NCBI GenBank assembly: GCA_904501755.1
Contig: CAJGBV010000029.1
Coordinates: forward strand, 1 to 18,087
Source: Clostridiaceae bacterium
Lineage (GTDB): Bacteria; Bacillota; Clostridia; Oscillospirales; Acutalibacteraceae
Length of the DNA: 18,087 nt
Reading direction: 5' to 3'
The position numbers were made by a program, and so were the translations under genes. The notes beneath the pieces are model-generated. The model did not search any database and was not told the origin of the DNA. It saw only the letters and a program-made list of their open reading frames with translations. Every line of letters begins with the position of its first letter. The first letter of the stretch is position 1. Shown here piece by piece: positions 7,315-13,071 of this stretch.

Positions 7315-8131
7315 GGTAATTTTCCCTCTTTCTATAAATATTAGGAGATACTCCTACAATTTGTTTAAAAACTCTGTAAAAGTTTGAAATAGACGAAAAC
7401 CCGCACTCACTTGCCACTTCCTGCACCGTCACATTATCAAGTCTTAACATTCTTTTTGCCATATTAAGCTTCATCTCATTAATGAAAGCTTTATACTGCT
7501 TTCCTGTAGCTTCGTAAAACATTTTTCCAAAATAATTAACCGAATAACCGCAATATTTCGCGACCTGAGATAATGTGGGGTCAGAACGAAGATTAGCATA
7601 AATATACCTTAAGGCATCTGATATTTTATTGTCGGTTTCTTCCCCTTTTTGTTCAAAATCCATTTCCCTTAAAATTATATTAATTACGGCAGATAAAAGA
7701 TTTTTGATTATATTTTCAGAGTATTCATCGACAGTATTTCTCTCTCTGACAATCATTTCTACCAAGACTTTAATTTCATGAAGAATATCATTTTTTAAAA
7801 CAAGAAACTTTTTGTCCTGCTTTTCAAAAAGCTGAGAAATCAGTTCTTTATCAATCATGGTTTCGTCGAACATTATATTATATAGCTCTAATTTTGTATC
7901 TCCGCACAAAAAGTGAAAATCCGCAGGGGTTAAAATATACATGGAACCGCTGCTCAGAGCATATTGGGTGCCGTTTATCATACAGCTCCCCTCTCCGCTA
8001 AGTATTATTTCTATTTCAAAGAACTGATGAAAATGAACACCTGTGTTTCCCATAAAATTCTTTTTATGAGCAGTTATATGAAATTTACTGTCTATATGTT
8101 CTTCATAAGAAAAATTCTTGTATTCCACCAT
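7304..8131 (-). CDS. AraC-family transcriptional regulator, upstream of the GH38 gene
   Basis: The protein has 275 residues. The N-terminal ~150 form a cupin-like sensor (GVHFHQFFEIEIILSGEGS, then SGSMYILTPADFHFL). The C-terminal ~100 are an AraC double helix-turn-helix: SQVAKYCGYSVNYFGKMFYE for the first helix pair and VQEVASECGFSSISNFYRVFK for the second, ending with GVSPNIYRK. Such regulators usually activate sugar catabolism genes on binding a sugar in the cupin pocket. It is cotranscribed with the GH38 mannosidase, with an 11-nt overlap, so a mannoside ligand is a reasonable inference. The start is ambiguous: ATG 8131 lies only a few bases after GAGGTGAT, and the next codon, GTG 8128, has better spacing. 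The promoter and an inverted repeat lie just upstream, suggesting autoregulation. Confidence 0.88.
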   Translation of the reverse strand: MVEYKNFSYEEHIDSKFHITAHKKNFMGNTGVHFHQFFEIEIILSGEGSCMINGTQYALSSGSMYILTPADFHFLCGDTKLELYNIMFDETMIDKELISQLFEKQDKKFLVLKNDILHEIKVLVEMIVRERNTVDEYSENIIKNLLSAVINIILREMDFEQKGEETDNKISDALRYIYANLRSDPTLSQVAKYCGYSVNYFGKMFYEATGKQYKAFINEMKLNMAKRMLRLDNVTVQEVASECGFSSISNFYRVFKQIVGVSPNIYRKRENYHEK

Positions 8132-8148
8132 ATCACCTCTACAATGTC

Positions 8149-8177
8149 ATTTTATCATCTGTCTTTATACATGTAAA
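8149..8177 (-). promoter_or_regulatory. Promoter of the araC-GH38 operon
   Basis: On the minus strand: -35 TTTACA (8177-8172), 17-nt spacer, extended -10 TGA-TAAAAT (8157-8149). The predicted transcription start near 8142 leaves a leader of about 10 nt before the start codon. Confidence 0.65.
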
Positions 8178-8208
8178 CGATTTTTAGAATTATTTTATAT
8201 AAATCGTT
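8176..8208. promoter_or_regulatory. Inverted repeat overlapping the -35 of the araC-GH38 promoter
   Basis: AACGATTT (8176-8183) and AAATCGTT (8201-8208) are perfect 8-bp inverted repeats, 25 bp centre to centre. The inner copy touches the -35 element at 8172-8177. The spacing is about 2.4 helical turns. It is a candidate operator, possibly for the AraC-type protein itself, although AraC sites are more often direct repeats. Confidence 0.4.
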
Positions 8209-8238
8209 GAAAACTGTAACAATTCTTTTAAAAAATAG

Positions 8239-8260
8239 AAAAAAGCAGTCCAACGACTGC
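8239..8260 (-). terminator. Intrinsic terminator of bioY
   Basis: On the minus strand GCAGTC (8260-8255), loop GTTG, GACTGC (8250-8245), followed by TTTTTT (8244-8239) and further T-rich sequence. It starts 14 nt beyond the bioY stop codon. Confidence 0.88.
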
Positions 8261-8273
8261 CTTTATTTATATA

Positions 8274-8810
8274 CTATTTTAAATATTTTTTTATCGGTAT
8301 TCCGATAAAAAGGGAACATACCGCCTTTATAATATCAATGGGTATAAAAGGGAGGACACAAACATAAAGTGCTGTATTTATATTTGTGGCGGCAACCACT
8401 ATGTACTGAAGGGTTCCGAAGAAATAGCATATAAGCAGTCCGCATAAGCACCCTAAAAAAGCAAAAATATATTTTATAGGTTTTTTATCCACTTTTATTT
8501 GACAACAAGAAGAAACCACAAAAGCCATAAAAGGATATGACCATATATACCCTCCGGTAATTCCAACCAAAGCTCCTATTCCTCCGCTTCCACCCGAAAA
8601 AACAGGAAAACCTATAGCACCCATTAAAACATATACTGCCGTAGCACAAAAAGCCTCAAAGGGAGTAAGAATAACTCCGCACAGCATTATAGTCAAAACG
8701 GTCATAGTCACAGGTACCGCACCTATTGGTATAACAAGGAAAGAGCTAATGCACAATAGAGCTGCAAAAACACCGCTTCTCACAGCTTTATACAGATATT
8801 TTTTGCTCAT
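8274..8810 (-). CDS. bioY: Biotin ECF transporter substrate-binding subunit (BioY)
   Basis: The protein has 178 residues and is very hydrophobic, with about six membrane segments (for example ALLCISSFLVIPI, VLTIMLCGVIL, and a C-terminal IIKAVCSLFIGIPI). The conserved BioY block GGSGGIGALVGITGGYIWSYP follows VYVLMGAIGFPVFSG, and PVTMTVLTIMLCGVILTP matches the N-terminal signature. BioY is the biotin-specific S component of energy-coupling factor transporters in the cytoplasmic membrane; the shared EcfA/EcfT module must be encoded elsewhere. AAGGAGG-like sequence lies 8-10 nt before ATG 8810. It is monocistronic, with its own promoter (8845-8873) and terminator, and diverges from the rubredoxin-fusion gene. 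I see no clear BirA box. Confidence 0.88.
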   Translation of the reverse strand: MSKKYLYKAVRSGVFAALLCISSFLVIPIGAVPVTMTVLTIMLCGVILTPFEAFCATAVYVLMGAIGFPVFSGGSGGIGALVGITGGYIWSYPFMAFVVSSCCQIKVDKKPIKYIFAFLGCLCGLLICYFFGTLQYIVVAATNINTALYVCVLPFIPIDIIKAVCSLFIGIPIKKYLK

Positions 8811-8844
8811 TTTATTCTCCTTCCTTTTATTTTTAATATTTTTT

Positions 8845-8873
8845 ATAATAATTCAAAAAATAGTAATTGTCAA
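8845..8873 (-). promoter_or_regulatory. Promoter of bioY
   Basis: On the minus strand: -35 TTGACA (8873-8868), 17-nt spacer, -10 TATTAT (8850-8845). Its -35 is the reverse complement of nearly the same bases that form the -35 of the rightward promoter (8867-8872). Confidence 0.6.
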
Positions 8874-8895
8874 CACATCAAAACAATGATATAAT
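8867..8895 (+). promoter_or_regulatory. Promoter of the rubredoxin fusion-glyA-phosphoesterase operon
   Basis: -35 TTGTCA (8867-8872), 17-nt spacer, extended -10 TGA-TATAAT (8887-8895). A transcription start near 8902 gives a leader of about 25 nt. It overlaps the divergent bioY -35 almost completely. Confidence 0.72.
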
Positions 8896-8926
8896 TAATT
8901 TGCATATCAATGAAAGGCGGATTTTT

Positions 8927-9556
8927 ATGGTCAACGAAAAAGCATTAAACAATATTTCCTATGGTCTTTATATTTTAAGTGCTAAGGATGAGAATAAAGA
9001 CAATGGCTGTATTATTAACACTGTTTCTCAGGTTACAGTTTTTCCACTTTGCATCAGTGTAACTGTTAACAAGGGCAATTACACCCACGATATGATAGTT
9101 AAAACCGGCGAATTTAATGTTTCTGTTATTTGTGAAGGTGCTACTTTTGACATTTTCACACAGTATGGTTTTAAAAGCGGCAGAGATACCGATAAGGTTG
9201 AAAAGGACGCTCCACGAACTGCTAACGGCATAACCTATGTAAAGGAAAATACAAACACAGTTATAAGTGCAAAAGTAAAAAGCTCTGTAGACCTTGGCAC
9301 CCACACTATGTTTATAGCAGAAGTAACCGAAACTGTTGAACTTAGCGACAAACCATCCGTAACCTACGCTTATTATCATGCAAATATAAAACCAAAGCCC
9401 CAGACTGTAGCTTCATCAGATAGCAAAAAATGGATATGCACTATATGCGGATTTGTTTATGACGACGCTAAAGAAAAGGTTCCATTTGAGCAATTGCCTG
9501 ATGATTGGACCTGTCCCCTTTGCAACCATCCAAAAAGCGATTTTGAATTAATGTAA
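8927..9556 (+). CDS. Flavin reductase-rubredoxin fusion (high-molecular-weight rubredoxin type)
   Basis: The protein has 209 residues. Residues 1-155 form an FMN-binding flavin-reductase-like domain (MVNEKALNNISYGLYILSA, then NTVSQVTVFPLCISVTVNKGN and GEFNVSVI). Residues 168-209 are a rubredoxin with both iron-binding pairs, C171/C174 (CTICGFVYDD) and C196/C199 (CPLC), and DDWTCP between them. The rubredoxin loop between the pairs is short, as in other fused rubredoxins. Proteins of this kind (Hrb of acetogens) pass electrons from NAD(P)H to flavodiiron proteins that reduce O2 or NO, so a role in oxidant defence is likely. ATG 8927 follows AAAGGCGG and is preferred over an upstream in-frame ATG at 8867 that lies inside the promoter. 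glyA follows after 21 nt, suggesting one transcript. Confidence 0.87.
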   Translation: MVNEKALNNISYGLYILSAKDENKDNGCIINTVSQVTVFPLCISVTVNKGNYTHDMIVKTGEFNVSVICEGATFDIFTQYGFKSGRDTDKVEKDAPRTANGITYVKENTNTVISAKVKSSVDLGTHTMFIAEVTETVELSDKPSVTYAYYHANIKPKPQTVASSDSKKWICTICGFVYDDAKEKVPFEQLPDDWTCPLCNHPKSDFELM

Positions 9557-9577
9557 TAAAAAGAAAGAGGTAAAAAT

Positions 9578-10819
9578 ATGTTTTACGACAAGTTAAAAGA
9601 ATTTGACAACGAAGTATATGCTTCTGTAGCAAGAGAAAACCAGCGTCAGCTTCACAATATTGAGCTTATTGCAAGTGAAAATATTGTAAGCGAAGCAGTA
9701 CTTCTTGCAGCAGGCACTCCACTTACCAATAAATATGCCGAAGGTTATCCCTCAAAGCGTTATTACGGTGGTTGCGTGTATGTTGATGAAGTAGAAGAAA
9801 TCGCAAGAGAAAGAGCCAAAAGGCTTTTCGGTGCCGAACACGCCAATGTTCAGCCCCACTCAGGTGCAAGTGCAAACCTTGCAGTATTCTTTGCTCTTTT
9901 AGAGCCGGGTGATACCGTTCTTTCTATGAATCTTTCCGAAGGCGGACATTTATCCCATGGTTCTCCTGTTAATATTTCGGGTAAATACTTTAATATAATC
10001 CCTTACGGCGTTGACGAGGCAACTCAGACTATAGATTATGACCTTGTTGAAAAACTTGCTGTTGAAAATAAGCCAAAGCTTATTCTTGCAGGTGCTTCTG
10101 CCTATGCAAGAGCTATTGACTTTAAGCGTTTCAAGGAAATCGCAGATAAGGTTGGGGCATATCTGCTTGTTGACATGGCACATATCGCAGGTCTTGTTGC
10201 TGCAGGTCTTCACGAAAGCCCTGTTCCTTATGCAGACGTAGTCACAACCACCACACACAAAACCCTCCGTGGTCCAAGAGGCGGTCTTATTCTTTGTAAA
10301 GAAAAGTATGCAAAACAGATTGATAAGGCTATATTCCCCGGAATTCAGGGCGGTCCTTTAATGCACATTATTGCCGCAAAGGCAGTAGCTCTTGGCGAAG
10401 CGCTTACCGAGGAATTCAAAGAATATCAGAAACAGATTATTAAAAACGCTCAATGTCTTGCAACCGCACTTAAGGAAGAGGGCTTTGACATAGTATCGGG
10501 CGGTACCGATAATCACCTTATGCTTTTAGACCTTAGAAATATGAACCTTACAGGAAAAGAATTTGAAAAAATGCTTGATGAGGTTCACATTACTGCAAAC
10601 AAGAACACCATTCCTGCCGACCCACAGAGCCCATTTGTTACAAGCGGACTTAGAATCGGAACTCCTGCCGTTACTACAAGAGGCTTTAAGGAAGCTGAAA
10701 TGAAAAAAATTGCTCATTGGCTAGGTCTTATTGCTAAAGATTTTGAGAGCAATAAGGAAACTGTTAAGGCAGAGGTTATTGAGCTTTGCGAAAAGTTCCC
10801 CATTTACAGTGAAAACTAA
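9578..10819 (+). CDS. glyA: Serine hydroxymethyltransferase
   Basis: At 413 residues this is the standard bacterial length. The pyridoxal-phosphate lysine is K228 in VVTTTTHKTLRGPRGG. Other family blocks are IELIASENIVSEAV, NKYAEGYPSKRYYGG, NVQPHSGASANLAV, LLVDMAHIAGLVAAG and FPGIQGGPLMHIIAAKA. It converts serine and tetrahydrofolate to glycine and 5,10-methylene-tetrahydrofolate in the cytosol, feeding one-carbon metabolism. AAGAAAGAGG (9561-9570) precedes ATG 9578. It is the middle gene of a closely spaced trio: 21 nt from the rubredoxin fusion and 18 nt to the phosphoesterase. No separate promoter or riboswitch is seen in the short gaps. Confidence 0.96.
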   Translation: MFYDKLKEFDNEVYASVARENQRQLHNIELIASENIVSEAVLLAAGTPLTNKYAEGYPSKRYYGGCVYVDEVEEIARERAKRLFGAEHANVQPHSGASANLAVFFALLEPGDTVLSMNLSEGGHLSHGSPVNISGKYFNIIPYGVDEATQTIDYDLVEKLAVENKPKLILAGASAYARAIDFKRFKEIADKVGAYLLVDMAHIAGLVAAGLHESPVPYADVVTTTTHKTLRGPRGGLILCKEKYAKQIDKAIFPGIQGGPLMHIIAAKAVALGEALTEEFKEYQKQIIKNAQCLATALKEEGFDIVSGGTDNHLMLLDLRNMNLTGKEFEKMLDEVHITANKNTIPADPQSPFVTSGLRIGTPAVTTRGFKEAEMKKIAHWLGLIAKDFESNKETVKAEVIELCEKFPIYSEN

Positions 10820-10837
10820 TTGATAGAAGGTGTTTTT

Positions 10838-11887
10838 ATGGCTGACAAACTTAAAATTTCTCTTTTTTCAGACTTTCATTATAGAAAGGAAATGTATTCT
10901 ATTACCCTTGATGACCTTTTAACAATTCTTAACAGAGCTGAAAAGGAAAACGCTGAAATTATTTTACACGCGGGAGATTTTTGCAACGACTATAATAATT
11001 CTCCTGAGGTTATCAATGCTCTTCTCAACAACAAAACAGGGCTTAAAGTTTATGGTGTTTACGGCAACCACGAGCTTGAGAGTTTCGATAACTCAATGGC
11101 AGTTGTTACTAAATTCATTACAAATGATGAAAATGTTGTTTGGGGCACCAAAGACGGAAAAATCGGTGACGGCAGTATCGCCTACTACTATGCCGATGTA
11201 AAGGACTTCAGAATTGTTTGCACCGACACAAATTATTCTTTTAATACCGAAGGCTACTGGGAGCATAACAGAACCAGAAGCTTTGGCCCTCCGGACGAAA
11301 ATCTTTTCGGCAACAGTCTTGGCACAGAACAGCTTGTTTGGCTGGAGGAAACACTTATTAAATCCGCAAAGGAAGGCAAAAAGTGTATTGTTATCAGTCA
11401 CGAAAGCTTTTCAGGTAAATTCAGAAGTTCCTCCCCCGACAGTGTATTTATAAGAAACCTTTTCGCAAGGGTAAATGCTATGAAAAAGGGCACGGTGCTT
11501 ATGGCAATAAACGGCCATATTCATACCAATAACGCCTGTGTTATGGATAATATTTTATATCTTGATATGAATACAGCAAAAAACACTTGGTGGCAAGGTA
11601 CTCAAGAGGAACACTATAGAGAAGCTGATACTTATAAATATACCGAGTATGACGAAAACGGCAATGCTGTTAATACATACGACAGAAGCTATACTCAGGA
11701 CTGGATGAACAAAAACACTTGGTACAGTGCAGACCCCTTAAGTGCAATAGTTACCGTAACAAACGACGGCGAAATCACTGTCGAGGGTATGGAAAGCGAA
11801 TATGTGAACGACATATTGCCACCTGAAAACAAATGGAACGACTGTGAACCGAGGGTTCTTTCAGGCAAATGGAAGCTGGATATATAA
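10838..11887 (+). CDS. Calcineurin-like metallophosphoesterase
   Basis: The protein has 349 residues with the full metal-binding signature of the family: D12 and H14 (SDFHY), D47 (HAGDFCND), N77 and H78 (GNHE), H188 (ISHESF), and H227/H229 (INGHIHTN). These bind a two-metal centre that hydrolyses phosphate mono- or diesters; the substrate is unknown. There is no signal peptide or membrane segment, so it is predicted cytosolic. The C-terminal ~100 residues (DTYKYTEYDENGNAVN onward) are aromatic- and acid-rich and may form a small extra domain. ATG 10838 follows AGAAGGTG and is chosen over an in-frame TTG at 10820 next to the glyA stop. It is likely cotranscribed with glyA. A link to folate or serine metabolism is only suggested by position. 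Confidence 0.85.
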   Translation: MADKLKISLFSDFHYRKEMYSITLDDLLTILNRAEKENAEIILHAGDFCNDYNNSPEVINALLNNKTGLKVYGVYGNHELESFDNSMAVVTKFITNDENVVWGTKDGKIGDGSIAYYYADVKDFRIVCTDTNYSFNTEGYWEHNRTRSFGPPDENLFGNSLGTEQLVWLEETLIKSAKEGKKCIVISHESFSGKFRSSSPDSVFIRNLFARVNAMKKGTVLMAINGHIHTNNACVMDNILYLDMNTAKNTWWQGTQEEHYREADTYKYTEYDENGNAVNTYDRSYTQDWMNKNTWYSADPLSAIVTVTNDGEITVEGMESEYVNDILPPENKWNDCEPRVLSGKWKLDI

Positions 11888-11905
11888 TAAAATAAGCAGG
11901 TTCAA

Positions 11906-11934
11906 GAGGCACACTTCCTTACGAAGTGTGCCTC
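11906..11934. repeat. Perfect 12-bp hairpin after the phosphoesterase gene
   Basis: GAGGCACACTTC, loop CTTAC, GAAGTGTGCCTC. It lies 18 nt after the stop codon, where a terminator belongs, but AGTTATATT rather than a T-tract follows. Its core ACTTC-NTTAC-GAAGT recurs in the terminator at 12198-12230, so both may derive from one hairpin family. Confidence 0.7.
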
Positions 11935-12070
11935 AGTTATATTCGCCAAAGGCGAGTTATATTGCTTCGCAGTTATATTTGGACTTCGTCCAAGTTATAT
12001 TCGCTTCGCAAGTTTTAGTGCGAATATAATAAAACTAAAACCGCAAGGTTTTAATATAACTTTGCGTATC
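11935..12070. repeat. Mosaic of short hairpins joined by the 9-mer AGTTATATT
   Basis: AGTTATATT occurs at 11935, 11955, 11971 and 11993, and its reverse complement AATATAACT at 12053-12061. Between copies lie small self-complementary units: CGCC-AAA-GGCG (11944-11954), TGC-TTC-GCA (11963-11971), TTGGAC-TTC-GTCCAA (11979-11993). Then come longer inverted pairs: ATATTCGC (11997-12004) with GCGAATAT (12020-12027), GTTTTAGT (12012-12019) with ACTAAAAC (12034-12041), and AAAACC-GCAA-GGTTTT (12037-12052). No protein frame is convincing. It resembles intergenic repeats of some gut Clostridia and could be a non-autonomous mobile or palindromic element, but it has no recognised terminal repeats or target duplication. 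Confidence 0.7.
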
Positions 12071-12085
12071 AAGGCAAAATAAAAC

Positions 12086-12103
12086 TGTGAGACCTGTCTC
12101 ACA
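12086..12103. repeat. 18-bp palindrome TGTGAGACCTGTCTCACA
   Basis: Two 8-bp arms flank a 2-nt centre. It could be an operator-like site or a hairpin at the edge of the repeat mosaic. Downstream, 12104-12175 holds nothing I can identify, and CAATTTTC (12176-12183) pairs with GAAAATTG (12193-12200) next to the terminator. Confidence 0.5.
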
Positions 12104-12184
12104 ATAACACTAATGGATTTTATCTTTGTGATGGATAATATGTAACCCACTATGACACTTATCTGCTGAAAGTATCAATTTTCA

Positions 12185-12230
12185 TATAAAAAGAAAATTG
12201 GGAGAAACTTCTTTACGAAGTATCTCCCAA
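12185..12230 (-). terminator. Intrinsic terminator of the glycyl radical enzyme operon
   Basis: On the minus strand TTGGGAGA (12230-12223), T/T mismatch, ACTTC (12221-12217), loop GTAAA, GAAGT (12211-12207), TCTCCCAA (12205-12198), followed by TTTTCTTTTTATAT. It starts 10 nt beyond the activase stop codon. Confidence 0.85.
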
Positions 12231-12240
12231 AAGAATCTGC

Positions 12241-13071
12241 TTATTTTATTGCATTAAGATTATAGCTTTTAAGAATGTTCACCGCATTATCAACATCACT
12301 GTCCTGAGTTATTGTATCGGGCAGAGCACACTCCATACCAAGAGCCTCATATCTTGAAACCGAAAAATTATGGTAACGAAGAACCTTTATTTTTCCTTTA
12401 AATCCTTTATCACTGAGAAAACTTCCGATTTTCTCACATTCACTGCTGTTATACCCCATTACAAGAGGATAGCGGATTTCTACATCACAGCCCCTATTTA
12501 AAAGATATTCAAGATTACTGAGAATAATATCGTTATCCTGCCCTGTGTAAGTCTTATGTGCATCGCTGTCAATCGCCTTTATATCATAGAGAAATTTATC
12601 AGCATAAGGAATTATCCTGTCAAAAACTTCTCTTTTAACAAAACCACAGGTATCAATATATACACCTATCCCATTCTCTTTAAGTTCCTTTGCAAGAGCA
12701 ACTGCAAAATCAGACTGCGCAAGACACTCTCCACCCGACAATGTAACACCTCCACCATTTTCAAAGAATGGCTTGTCAACAGCTAACAGGTCCGCTAATT
12801 GTCTTACATCATATTCCTCACCAAAAAAGGTTTTAGCCTCTGTAGGACAGCACTGAACAATAAGTTGCGTTTCTTCTTTTGAAAATTTTTCACATCCGCC
12901 ACAGCCACAGCATTTTTCTTTAAAAAAAGCAAACTGTCTTTCAAAGGATATACTTTCGGGATTGTGACACCATATACATTTTAAAGGACAGCCTTTAAAA
13001 AATACCGTAGTGCGCAGTCCATCCCCGTCGTGTATTTCCATTCTCTTTATTCCTGAAATTAAGCCTTTCAT
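12241..13071 (-). CDS. Radical SAM glycyl radical enzyme activase
   Basis: The protein has 276 residues. The radical SAM triad C28, C32, C35 lies in GCPLKCIWCHNPES, preceded by IHDGDGLRTTVFFKG, the activase signature. The SAM-binding GGE motif is VTLSGGEC, and IDTCGF and YDIKAID also match the family. Between the triad and the barrel is a short extra Fe-S segment with CCGCGGC (C54, C55, C57, C60) and QCCP (C74, C75), enough for one auxiliary [4Fe-4S] cluster. Non-PFL activases typically have two such clusters in a longer insert, so this one is reduced. It abstracts hydrogen from the conserved glycine of its partner using SAM and an electron from ferredoxin or flavodoxin. ATG 13071 overlaps the stop of the glycyl radical enzyme as ATGA, showing tight coupling. 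A stop at 12241 is followed by a terminator. Confidence 0.9.
   Translation of the reverse strand: MKGLISGIKRMEIHDGDGLRTTVFFKGCPLKCIWCHNPESISFERQFAFFKEKCCGCGGCEKFSKEETQLIVQCCPTEAKTFFGEEYDVRQLADLLAVDKPFFENGGGVTLSGGECLAQSDFAVALAKELKENGIGVYIDTCGFVKREVFDRIIPYADKFLYDIKAIDSDAHKTYTGQDNDIILSNLEYLLNRGCDVEIRYPLVMGYNSSECEKIGSFLSDKGFKGKIKVLRYHNFSVSRYEALGMECALPDTITQDSDVDNAVNILKSYNLNAIK

Noticed and set aside
8811..8926. Riboswitch or BirA operator in the bioY leader
   Set aside because: The leader is only about 30 nt, and no paired GTTAAC-type half-sites were found.
10820..10838. TTG at 10820 as start of the phosphoesterase
   Set aside because: ATG 10838 has the ribosome site AGAAGGTG in front of it, and homology to the metal-binding core begins right after that ATG.
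11935..12061. CRISPR array suggested by regularly repeated AGTTATATT
   Set aside because: The repeats are 9 nt, spacing is only 7-13 nt, the intervening units are self-complementary rather than spacer-like, and no cas gene is near.
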